Shown: positions 1-6,119, counted from the first letter of the stretch. The stretch is DNA of 6,755 bases from Akkermansia muciniphila (GCA_945870545.1 CAMBTF010000096.1:1-6755), one strand, 5' to 3'. Numbers and translations: made by a program. Notes: a model not told the origin generated them from the sequence alone.

Positions 1-629
1 GGATCCGCCTCGTCGAGCAGTCCGCCGAGGCTTTCACGGATCAGCCCGAGGCCGACGCGGAGGATATTCAGCGCGGCGAACACGGCGAAGATCGGATCCC
101 ACATGCGCCAACCGGTGATGGATATCAATATGAGCGCGACGATGACGGCGACGCTCGACCAGACATCGGTGAGGACATGGAGCCCGTTGGCGCGCAGCAG
201 GCTGGAGCCTGATTTCTTGCCTGCCTTGATAAGGGAAAGGCCGAGCGCAAGATTGGTGACGGCGGCTCCCGCGGTGATCCAGAGACCTACCCCGAGTTTC
301 GAAAGTTCCACGCCATGGATGAACTGCATACCGGCTTCGTAGAGGATCAGCGCAGCGGCGGCGGAAATCATGGCTCCCTCGAAGCCCGAGGAGATAAACG
401 AGATCTTGTCGTGCCCGAAGTGATGGGTGTCGTCCGCAGGTTTATGGGAAAGCCGCAACGCCCAAGCAGCGAAGGCCACCGCGAAGACATGCACCACGGA
501 TTCGGCGGCGTCCGAGTAGATCGCCGAGGAACCCGTGACCATGGAAGCATAGGTTTTTGCGCCCAGCAGAACCACTGCCACGACCAGCGAGAGGTTCATC
601 ACTGCTTTCTGTTGGGCGAATCCGGACAC
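1..629 (-). CDS. Cation diffusion facilitator (CDF) family metal efflux transporter, C-terminus cut by window edge
   Basis: Inner-membrane divalent metal/proton antiporter of the CDF family; the metal cannot be told. About 209 residues are visible, with six hydrophobic segments (roughly residues 12-30, 34-60, 78-100, 113-136, 150-172 and 178-198). The cytoplasmic metal-binding C-terminal domain lies outside the window. Family marks are the TM2 stretch SDAAESVVH, the loop DDTHHFGHDK (residues 66-75) before TM3, and H151-xxx-D155 in TM5 (LHVLTD), the usual half of the transport site. The TM2 half reads E43-xxx-H47 by my alignment, not the common HxxxD or DxxxD. The start is uncertain: GTG at 629 gives a normal short N-terminus and has GGAGG 15 bases upstream, whereas ATG at 599 would begin directly at TM1. 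It is divergent from the glutaredoxin. The family call is firm; substrate and start are not. Confidence 0.93.
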   Translation of the reverse strand, partial: MSGFAQQKAVMNLSLVVAVVLLGAKTYASMVTGSSAIYSDAAESVVHVFAVAFAAWALRLSHKPADDTHHFGHDKISFISSGFEGAMISAAAALILYEAGMQFIHGVELSKLGVGLWITAGAAVTNLALGLSLIKAGKKSGSSLLRANGLHVLTDVWSSVAVIVALILISITGWRMWDPIFAVFAALNILRVGLGLIRESLGGLLDEAD

Positions 630-711
630 GGAGCGGAGCCTGTGCCTCCGGTGATCCCTTTACAAAAACAAAATCAGTCCACCTTTCAGCGGTGCTCAGC
701 GAGATCCTGGG

Positions 712-717
712 ATTATA
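712..717 (-). promoter_or_regulatory. Possible -10 box for the CDF transporter gene
   Basis: The minus strand reads a perfect TATAAT here, in the only AT-rich patch of the divergent gap (630-810). No good -35 hexamer is seen 16-18 bases upstream, so this is a candidate only. The box lies in a small inverted repeat, GGGAT (709-713) with ATCCC (722-726), which could be an operator or coincidence. Predicted transcription would begin near 705 and leave a leader of about 75 bases. Confidence 0.3.
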
Positions 718-774
718 TAAGATCCCCGTGGATTCCGGCGCATGCCAAGGTAAAGCAATCAGCGACGAAGCGGG

Positions 775-802
775 TTGCAATGCGCCGTGCACCTCTTATC
801 GT
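775..802 (+). promoter_or_regulatory. Weak promoter candidate for the glutaredoxin gene
   Basis: TTGCAA at 775-780 and TATCGT at 797-802 are 16 bases apart, and each matches four of six sigma-70 consensus positions. Transcription from it would start within a few bases of the ATG at 811. That fits the lack of a Shine-Dalgarno sequence and would make the message leaderless or nearly so. The match is weak and could be chance. Confidence 0.22.
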
Positions 803-810
803 CGTCACGC

Positions 811-1182
811 ATGAGCAACACGCAGCCTAAAATCACCGCCTATTTGAAAACCTTCTGCGGATGGAGCGAAGGGATACGCGCCATCATGAGGAAATACGAT
901 CTGCCCTACGAGGAGAAGGATATCATCAAGAATCCCGCATTCCGTTGGGAAATGGAACAACGCAGCGGGCAGCCGCTCTCCCCGTGTGTTGAGATCGACG
1001 GCAATATGCTCGCGGATGTGAGCGGTGAGGAGGTCGAGAAATGGATGCTCGCGAACGGAGTGGTTCAGGACAACGAAATCCAGCCCGACGCGCCGATCGA
1101 CTCCGCCTGCACCGACGAGCAGCACGCGGCGATGGCCGCCGGAAAACTTCCTGTGCCCGGCAAGATCCGTTTCTTCGATTGA
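811..1182 (+). CDS. Monothiol glutaredoxin-like protein (CGWS motif)
   Basis: A 123-residue cytoplasmic thioredoxin-fold protein, probably a glutathione-dependent thiol reductase or a related redox or Fe-S protein. The first strand, ITAYLKTF, leads into C16-G-W-S, with serine at the resolving-cysteine position, so the centre is monothiol. A helix and KDIIKNP follow, then LSP58, which sits where glutaredoxins carry the cis-proline (TVP). C59 is next to that proline. The usual GG before the last helix is replaced by LADVSGEEVEKWM. A tail of about 35 residues with C100 extends past the glutaredoxin core. ATG 811 is preferred because a TTG start at 775 would add an unrelated N-terminus. There is no Shine-Dalgarno before it. 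Its TGA directly abuts the stop of the convergent methyltransferase gene. The family is clear; the client is unknown. Confidence 0.88.
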   Translation: MSNTQPKITAYLKTFCGWSEGIRAIMRKYDLPYEEKDIIKNPAFRWEMEQRSGQPLSPCVEIDGNMLADVSGEEVEKWMLANGVVQDNEIQPDAPIDSACTDEQHAAMAAGKLPVPGKIRFFD

Positions 1183-2346
1183 TCACAGTGCCAGCCGATG
1201 CGCCACGTCCGTCGGGATTTCCGCCGAGCGGGTCAGCTCGATGATGTGAAATCTCGCGCCGAGATGAGCGGGATGGGTGAGGGTGCGGAACTGGGCGATG
1301 GTTTTCGGATCGTCCATGCCCCCGGCGAGGATCAGGGGTTTCGCGAGGTGTGTGAGGTAGCTTCCCTGGCTATTGAACGCAGTGGGCGCGTAGCCGAGCG
1401 CGCCCGCGGCCTTCGCTAGATCCGTGAAATCGACGTGGGCGGTGATGTCTGTTTCCCCCGGGGCGGCGAACGGATCCTCGCCCGCCCTGTGCGACGAGAA
1501 TGTGCGGAGCGTGCCCGAACTACGGTAAACATCGTAGTATTCCGGCGCGGCAAAGCCGTAGTCCGCGAAGACCAGGAGCCCATCCGTCAGGCAGGCGGCG
1601 ACAGATGAGAGGAAGCCCGGGTAATTCGTCCTGACCTCCGTTCGGTAGCCTTCGGGAAAAGTCCCGCTGAGTGGGAGCGATGTCTCCCGTGGTTCCAGTG
1701 CCAGCGTGCCGTTTTTACCAACGATCACATGCAGCTCATGCCATACGCCGCCTTTCATCTCGATGAGGTGGAAGGGTAGGGCGTCGAGGATTTCGTTGCC
1801 GAACGCGACTCCTGGCAGCGGGTGCGAGGCAATCCCGCCGAAACCTTCGGCAACGCGCAGCCGGGACGCCAGGGGTTCCAAGTATGCCTTCTGTAGGCCG
1901 CGCAGCCGCGGCAAAGGCTCTGCGATGGCGTATTCCAGAGCCTGCCAAGCAGGCGTGGAGAGGAGGCGGATTTCTGAAAGGATGTCCGCCGCGAGCGTGC
2001 CGTCGTGCGCGCCGATCTCGAGGATGCGCCAAGCACCGGGCTTTCCGTTCGTTTCCCACCATCCGAGGAAACGCCGCGCCAGCAACCTTCCATACAATGG
2101 CCCGACGCTGACACTGGTGAAGAAATCGCCATTGCGCCCCACCTGGGTGCCAGCACGGGAGTAGTAGCCGAGTTCGGGATCGTAGAGCGCGATTTCCAGG
2201 TATTCCGGGAACGGGACGCCGCCGCGCGCCGCAATCGTGGCGATGATCCTTTCGCGCAAGGAAGGGGTTGCCGCGGCCGGGGGATTCGGGTAATCCTGCG
2301 GAAACGGGAGGTCGCCGGTAGGTGGCTTCGGAATGGCATCAGGCAT
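1183..2346 (-). CDS. MidA/NDUFAF7-type (COG1565, DUF185) SAM-dependent methyltransferase
   Basis: A 387-residue protein of the COG1565 class I methyltransferase family. The eukaryotic member NDUFAF7 methylates an arginine of a complex I subunit during assembly; the bacterial substrates are not settled. The N-terminal signature is ALYDPELGYYS (residues 53-63), then GRNGDFFTSVSVGPLYG (70-86). The SAM-binding motif I is EIGAHDGTLAADIL (110-123), and GNEILDALPFHLIE (183-196) is the characteristic later motif. Length is normal for the family. ATG 2346 is chosen; a TTG at 2385 would add 13 residues inside the neighbouring gene. No Shine-Dalgarno is seen before either. The stop abuts the glutaredoxin stop, and the start overlaps the start of the penicillin-binding protein gene, so the gene has no flanking non-coding DNA. 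The family is confident; the biological target is not known. Confidence 0.93.
   Translation of the reverse strand: MPDAIPKPPTGDLPFPQDYPNPPAAATPSLRERIIATIAARGGVPFPEYLEIALYDPELGYYSRAGTQVGRNGDFFTSVSVGPLYGRLLARRFLGWWETNGKPGAWRILEIGAHDGTLAADILSEIRLLSTPAWQALEYAIAEPLPRLRGLQKAYLEPLASRLRVAEGFGGIASHPLPGVAFGNEILDALPFHLIEMKGGVWHELHVIVGKNGTLALEPRETSLPLSGTFPEGYRTEVRTNYPGFLSSVAACLTDGLLVFADYGFAAPEYYDVYRSSGTLRTFSSHRAGEDPFAAPGETDITAHVDFTDLAKAAGALGYAPTAFNSQGSYLTHLAKPLILAGGMDDPKTIAQFRTLTHPAHLGARFHIIELTRSAEIPTDVAHRLAL
2320..2325 (+). promoter_or_regulatory. Ribosome binding site that sets the start of the penicillin-binding protein
   Basis: AGGTGG lies seven bases before ATG 2333 and is close to the AGGAGG consensus. 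The second in-frame ATG (2345) has only AGG three bases upstream, too near to work well. This favours 2333. The site lies within the coding sequence of the divergent methyltransferase gene. Confidence 0.5.
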
Positions 2347-4780
2347 GGCGCAACAAATCAGAAACACCCGGAAGAAGATCGGCAAACGCCGTTTCTACAA
2401 GCGCAAAACCTTTTGGCTGGTGAGCTTGCTGCTTAGCCTCATCGCGGGAGGGGTCGCCTTTTTGTTTGCGGAGCAATACACGCGCGGATACCGCGAGCGC
2501 GCCTTGACCTATGATCTCGGACAGATCAACAAGCTGGAGGAGCGGAGTATCATTCTTGACCGCAACGGAAAGGAGATCGGGCGGATCTTTGTTCAAAACC
2601 GGAGCATCATACCGATCGGGGACGTGCCCGAGCTTTTCATCGACACCCTGCGTGCGGGGGAGGACTCGCGCTTCAAGTCCCATTCGGGAGTGGACTACAT
2701 CGGCATCGTGCGCGCTCTCAAGCTGAACTACCAGGCGGGTGAAACCACGCAGGGCGCGAGCACGATTACCATGCAGCTCGCGCGGAATGCCTATCCGCTT
2801 AAGCAGGATGCGGCGGCGCGCGGCGAGGGCGGGATACAGCGGAAATTGGTTGAGGCGTTTCTCGCGTTGCGCATCGAGGAGCGGTATTCGAAACCGGAGA
2901 TTCTCGAGTTCTACCTGAATCGGATCTACTTCGGCAGTGGTTTTTACGGGCTTCGTTCCGCCTCGCTGGGGTATTTCGGAAAAGAACCAAAGGATCTGAA
3001 CCTCCAAGAGTGCGCCACGATCGTCGGACTGATCAAGAACCCGACGAAAAACTCTCCCCTCAACAGCCTCAAGGATAGCCGCAAGGCGCGCGACATGGTG
3101 CTGGGACGTATGCGCGAGGAGGGGATGTTGTCCGCGAGGGAGCTCGTGGATACGAGAGCCAAACCCTTGAAAGTGAACTCTAAGCCGCTGCGCCGCGGCA
3201 CTTCGCATCTGTATGAGCGCATCATGGACGGGGTCGCTGCATCGCTGGGAGCGGATGCATTGGCCGCCGGAGGGTATACGATTCATACGACCATTTCCTC
3301 GGAGGTGCAGAGCGCGGCGGAAAAGGCGCTGGCTGTCTCTCTGTCTGAGGCCGAGAAGCATCCTGGGTTCACTCGCCAGAAGTATTCCGAATACGACCGC
3401 CAAGGAAAAAACGCCGATCCAGCCTATCTGCAGGGTGCCGTTTTCATGGTGGATCATGCCACCGGTGAGGTGCTGGCTCATGTCGGCGGCAGGGATTACG
3501 CGGAGGTTCCCTATGATTTCATAGAGATGGGAAAACGTCCCTTGGGCACTGCGTTTTTCCCTTTCCTGTATTCCGCCGCGCTCGCAGGCAAGCACTCGCC
3601 CGCGTCCATGCTTGAGGACGAGCCGATGGACAACCGCGCGGTCATGGTCGGCGGGCAGGAGGGGATTCTCGGTGAATGGGGCATGGAGGTGCCTTCGCCG
3701 AAATACGATGGAATGATCAGCCTCAGGCGGGCGTTCGCCCACTCGAAGATTGCGGCGACTGTGAGGCTCGGCGGCGAGACCGGCATCCAGCGCATCATCG
3801 ACGCGGCGGTGGCATTCGGTTTCTCAATGAAGGATTCGAAGCCGCTGCCGAGGGTTAGCGTCGGGTGGGAGCCCGCATCGATGAAACAGGCGGTCACGGC
3901 GATGTCCACCTTTCCGCTCGGCGGCCGGCGCGGTGCTGAGAATTTTTCCTACATTGATCGGATTGAGAATTCAGAGGGACGTGTGGTTTACCGGCGGAAG
4001 CCTTCCGCGAATCCTTCGGGGCGGTTGCTTGACTCGGCGGTCGCATGGCAGGTGCACAGCATGATGGCCGGCGGCATGACCCATGGTAGTGCCGCCGGAC
4101 TGGCGGGCAGCCTGTTGGAAAAACCATTTCTCGGTGCGGGCAAGGGCGGGACGACCCATGACTTCACGGACACCTGGTTCCTTGGCTACAACGGGCGCGT
4201 CACTTGCGGCGTGTGGACGGGTTTCCTGCAAGGCAACAGCGAGCCGATCTATCCCGGCGCGTTCAGCCGCGATCTATCCATGCCGGTGTGGACGGCGGCG
4301 ATGAATGCGGCGGCTCCCGCCTTCGGCGGCAAAGGCATCGATAGGCCGGACTCCTTGTCGGAGGTGGAGATCTGTTCGGTTTCCGGCCAGCGGGCCACTC
4401 AGTTCTGCCAGGAAATGGTCGAGGATGTCTCCACCGGCACGGTTCGATCAAAGAGCACGAAGATCGCCGAGTATTTCCGAGAGGGTGTGCAAAACCTACC
4501 GTTCTGCACCCATCACTCCGGCGCGATGGCAGGTGACGCTGACCCGAGCTTCGCGTTGGGTAGTATGCCCGCTGTGGATGCCTTGCCGGTCCTTCCCAAA
4601 TCTCCCGTCCTGATCGGTGAGGATCCCTACCACTCCGAGCTTCCCAGCTACACCGGCGGAGGCGGGCGTGCGGGCTTTATGAGCCGCAGTACGAATGTCC
4701 TCGATAGCCTCGATCTCGGGGACTTCGACGATACGATACGGATGAGCAAGCCGCCGAGGCTAGAGATTCAGCCGGACTAG
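2333..4780 (+). CDS. Class A penicillin-binding protein: intact GT51 glycosyltransferase, degenerate transpeptidase
   Basis: An 815-residue inner-membrane protein that should polymerise peptidoglycan glycan strands from lipid II. A basic N-terminus and one membrane anchor (about 27-47) precede a GT51 domain (about 90-265). GT51 motifs are complete: EDSRFKSHSG with catalytic E110, GASTITMQLARN (141-152), RKLVEAF with second glutamate E174, and YSKPEILEFYLNRIYFG. A transpeptidase fold follows (about 340-660), seen in GGYTIHTTISSEVQ, QGAVFMVDHATGEVLAHVGGRDY and FTDTWFLGYNGRVTCGVWTG. Its catalytic motifs are lost: SxxK is T406-A-F-F409 in the GTAFFPF context, SxN is S471-K-I473, and KTG is K604-G-G606. 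Acylation by beta-lactams or cross-linking is therefore not expected. The C-terminal segment has C681, C692 and C725 in the CxxSG and CxxH spacing seen in this family, then a Pro/Gly-rich tail. The frame is unbroken and conserved elsewhere, which argues against a decaying gene. Confidence 0.95.
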   Translation: MASGMAQQIRNTRKKIGKRRFYKRKTFWLVSLLLSLIAGGVAFLFAEQYTRGYRERALTYDLGQINKLEERSIILDRNGKEIGRIFVQNRSIIPIGDVPELFIDTLRAGEDSRFKSHSGVDYIGIVRALKLNYQAGETTQGASTITMQLARNAYPLKQDAAARGEGGIQRKLVEAFLALRIEERYSKPEILEFYLNRIYFGSGFYGLRSASLGYFGKEPKDLNLQECATIVGLIKNPTKNSPLNSLKDSRKARDMVLGRMREEGMLSARELVDTRAKPLKVNSKPLRRGTSHLYERIMDGVAASLGADALAAGGYTIHTTISSEVQSAAEKALAVSLSEAEKHPGFTRQKYSEYDRQGKNADPAYLQGAVFMVDHATGEVLAHVGGRDYAEVPYDFIEMGKRPLGTAFFPFLYSAALAGKHSPASMLEDEPMDNRAVMVGGQEGILGEWGMEVPSPKYDGMISLRRAFAHSKIAATVRLGGETGIQRIIDAAVAFGFSMKDSKPLPRVSVGWEPASMKQAVTAMSTFPLGGRRGAENFSYIDRIENSEGRVVYRRKPSANPSGRLLDSAVAWQVHSMMAGGMTHGSAAGLAGSLLEKPFLGAGKGGTTHDFTDTWFLGYNGRVTCGVWTGFLQGNSEPIYPGAFSRDLSMPVWTAAMNAAAPAFGGKGIDRPDSLSEVEICSVSGQRATQFCQEMVEDVSTGTVRSKSTKIAEYFREGVQNLPFCTHHSGAMAGDADPSFALGSMPAVDALPVLPKSPVLIGEDPYHSELPSYTGGGGRAGFMSRSTNVLDSLDLGDFDDTIRMSKPPRLEIQPD

Positions 4781-4830
4781 ACCATTTGCCAAAAGTCCGT
4801 GCGTGAAAAGGTGACAACCAAGTAGAGTGC

Positions 4831-4882
4831 GCCGCAGGCTCTGGACTGCTGTGATTCTTGATTCACAGCTTTCAAGCGCGGC
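4831..4882 (+). terminator. Stem-loop after the penicillin-binding protein gene; weak terminator or REP-like palindrome
   Basis: Inner arms GCTGTGA (4848-4854) and TCACAGC (4863-4869) pair perfectly over an eight-base loop. Outer arms GCCGC (4831-4835) and GCGGC (4878-4882) can extend the structure across an internal loop. Only TTT follows the inner stem, so intrinsic termination would be poor. The inner stem starts 67 bases after the stop codon. A REP-like palindrome is an equally good reading. Confidence 0.35.
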
Positions 4883-4964
4883 TTTGTTTGGCGGGACGAC
4901 GGGATCCTACCGGGTTACTCCGTTTTTCCATCACTAACCCAAAAAGCGGCGGATGAGAACCGCA

Positions 4965-5056
4965 GCAGTCAAAAGCCTCCAGCGGGATGGATATGCCCAA
5001 GGGCTCATCAGCAAAAGGTTGCTGATGCCGAAGGCGAGTGGAGGTCAGAGGACTGC
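4965..5056. repeat. Nested inverted-repeat element of about 92 bases
   Basis: Three sets of arms nest in order: GCAGTC (4965-4970) with GACTGC (5051-5056); CCTCCA (4976-4981) with TGGAGG (5039-5044); and CATCAGCAA (5006-5014) with TTGCTGATG (5019-5027), a perfect nine-pair stem closed by an AAGG tetraloop. The left internal side also holds GCCC-AA-GGGC (4995-5004). The two outer stems are separated by small, nearly equal loops (5 and 6 bases), as in a folded RNA or a foldback DNA element. No known RNA family was recognised. No T-run follows on either strand, so this is not a standard terminator. Confidence 0.5.
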
Positions 5057-5100
5057 AATGGCGAGAACACTGAACCCCAGTCATTTTAACCGGTGCCTTT

Positions 5101-5130
5101 TCAGCATGGATCAGAGTGAATCAGCGTGGT
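5101..5130. repeat. Three-copy 10-bp imperfect tandem repeat
   Basis: The plus strand reads TCAGCATGGA, TCAGAGTGAA, TCAGCGTGGT: three head-to-tail copies with TCAG and the TG at positions 7-8 kept in each. The period is about one helical turn. The third copy covers the stop codon and last codons of the minus-strand secreted protein, so the repeat may have supplied that gene's present 3' end. Confidence 0.55.
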
Positions 5131-5843
5131 TTGGGTGGGTTGGATGGGGTCGGCAGATGACCCGCTTTACCCAGGGGGAAACGCAGCACGAGGCTTTTAT
5201 CAAGCAAACGGCTGCCCTCCGCGGAAATCTCCTGCACCCGGTAAACCAGCAAGCCATACTCCTTGTCGTCATATCGCCCGAGCGCGAAGTTCTCCTTGAT
5301 CTTACCTAGTCCCGTTTCCTCCTCAAGCCGCCACTCATAGCCGGACCAGGCACCGAGGATGCTCGTGGCCTCCGTCTTGATGTCCTCAAGGCGTTTCATC
5401 TCCCCGTTCGGCGAGCGGAATACGGCTTTTTCCGGGTCATAGCGCAGGGTCGAAATGATCCCTGCCTCTCCAGTGGCCGTGATCGACCACGTTTTGCCGA
5501 AGGTCTCGCGCAGCACCAGCACCACCTCCTCCGCGGATTTGAAATCACGCTTCGCCCACAGCGCGAGGTAATCGTCGTATTCCTCTTTCGTCAGCCCGAG
5601 ATTCTCGTGGAAGGGCAACGGCGCGCCCGGCTTCGAGGCCTTGGTGTACTCCACGAACCACTCCTTGTTTTTCCTGGCCGATGCCTCGACCTTGGCGATG
5701 TATTTCTCGATCTCCGGCGGTGGCACCACGATCCCTATGCTCGCCTTGACCGGAACATCCTTTTCCAGAAGACCTTTGAAAATTTTAGGAGCCTCGGCAT
5801 GGAGGGGAGCGATCAGCAGGAGGAGGGCGGTTAGGAATTTCAT
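5121..5843 (-). CDS. Secreted or periplasmic protein of unknown function
   Basis: A 240-residue protein. The N-terminus MKFLTALLLLIAPLHAEA is a classical Sec signal peptide (short basic start, leucine-rich core, small residues before the likely cut near A16-A18), so the product should be exported. The start at 5843 is chosen for this signal; the frame stays open to a GTG at 5975, but that would bury the signal peptide internally. There is no Shine-Dalgarno before 5843. The mature part looks soluble and charged, with a lysine/glutamate-rich helical stretch (about 43-70), LPFHENLGLTKEEYDDYLALW (77-97, shown in part by residues such as H79 and W97), and a beta-rich half ending in KEYGLLVYRVQE and a Pro-rich tail. 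No catalytic motif or family was recognised. It converges with the penicillin-binding protein gene, and nothing ties the two functionally. Confidence 0.8.
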   Translation of the reverse strand: MKFLTALLLLIAPLHAEAPKIFKGLLEKDVPVKASIGIVVPPPEIEKYIAKVEASARKNKEWFVEYTKASKPGAPLPFHENLGLTKEEYDDYLALWAKRDFKSAEEVVLVLRETFGKTWSITATGEAGIISTLRYDPEKAVFRSPNGEMKRLEDIKTEATSILGAWSGYEWRLEEETGLGKIKENFALGRYDDKEYGLLVYRVQEISAEGSRLLDKSLVLRFPLGKAGHLPTPSNPPKPR

Positions 5844-5997
5844 GTTGCGGTCGAAAGGCTGCGTGGGGAGTGCCCGCAACTCAAGCCACAATCGCAGCGA
5901 CCACCGAACCGGTTTTTTTCCGAAAATCCGTTGAAAAAGGGGTTGCGTGGCGGTCGGGTTTCCTCCTAGTTTCACCGCCCGGCGGCAACGCAGGCAT

Positions 5998-6072
5998 GCG
6001 CGGTTAGCTCAGTGGTAGAGCACCTCCCTGACACGGAGGGGGTCACTGGTTCGAACCCAGTATCGCGCACCA
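5998..6072 (+). tRNA. tRNA-Val (anticodon GAC), CCA end encoded
   Basis: A full cloverleaf is visible. Acceptor stem 5998-6004 pairs with 6062-6068 (one G-U). The D arm is GCTC/GAGC (6007-6010, 6018-6021). The anticodon stem is CCTCC/GGAGG (6023-6027, 6035-6039) with loop CTGACAC. The variable loop is GGGTC, and the T arm is ACTGG/CCAGT around TTCGAAC (6045-6061). Anticodon GAC at 6030-6032 reads GUC and GUU valine codons. The discriminator is A6069, followed by encoded CCA at 6070-6072. Confidence 0.97.
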
Positions 6073-6090
6073 TCCTTCCTTTATAAGGAT
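6072..6090 (+). terminator. Small stem-loop directly after the tRNA
   Basis: ATCCTT (6072-6077) and AAGGAT (6085-6090) pair around a seven-base loop immediately behind the CCA end. An alternative is CCTT-TAT-AAGG. No T-run follows, so it may help 3' processing or weak termination instead of being a strong terminator. Confidence 0.3.
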
Positions 6091-6119
6091 TCCAGCCGAA
6101 AAATGACCCAGAAAAGGGT

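Larger units (their letters stand above)
4781..5120. other. Convergent intergenic region of 340 bases rich in inverted repeats
   Basis: The gap between two converging genes shows no convincing coding sequence. Short open frames exist on both strands but lack family features. It holds a run of hairpins: 4831-4882, 4912-4940 (GGGTTA with TAACCC, 17-base loop), 4949-4963 (GCGG with CCGC) and the nested element at 4965-5056. A 10-bp tandem repeat begins at 5101. Since it lies downstream of both genes, a riboswitch is unlikely. An interspersed repeat or a small RNA is possible. Confidence 0.6.

Noticed and set aside
442..792. 116-codon minus-strand frame over the CDF promoter and N-terminus
   Set aside because: It overlaps the transporter in another frame and shows no family features.
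315..830. 171-codon open frame on the plus strand
   Set aside because: It is antisense to the CDF transporter, whose frame has clear membrane segments and motifs; the plus-strand translation has neither.
2339..3742. 467-codon minus-strand open frame
   Set aside because: It is antisense to the PBP GT51 and early transpeptidase regions, whose motifs are unmistakable; long antisense frames are common in GC-rich DNA.
4872..5084. 70-codon minus-strand frame in the same gap
   Set aside because: It overlaps all the palindromes and has no supporting features.
5128..5152. G-rich run near the end of the secreted-protein gene as a G-quadruplex
   Set aside because: Too few GGG tracts for a three-tier structure; it is explained by the proline-rich C-terminus on the other strand.
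4953..5309. 118-codon plus-strand frame across the convergent gap
   Set aside because: It runs through the inverted-repeat element and antisense into the secreted-protein gene, with no ribosome site and no recognisable domain. A fossil coding fragment cannot be fully excluded.
5904..5918. ACCG-AAC-CGGT followed by a T-run, as an intrinsic terminator
   Set aside because: The stem has only four pairs and no plus-strand gene lies upstream for it to terminate.
5931..5970. tRNA promoter from TTGAAA (5931) or TTGCGT (5943) with CCTAGT (5965)
   Set aside because: TTGAAA has no -10 at proper spacing, and TTGCGT/CCTAGT is a poor match; a promoter must exist here but cannot be assigned.
5844..5975. 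N-terminal extension of the secreted protein to GTG 5975
   Set aside because: It would put the signal peptide about 45 residues inside the protein; the AGGAGG at 5961-5966 lies within this frame, not before a start.
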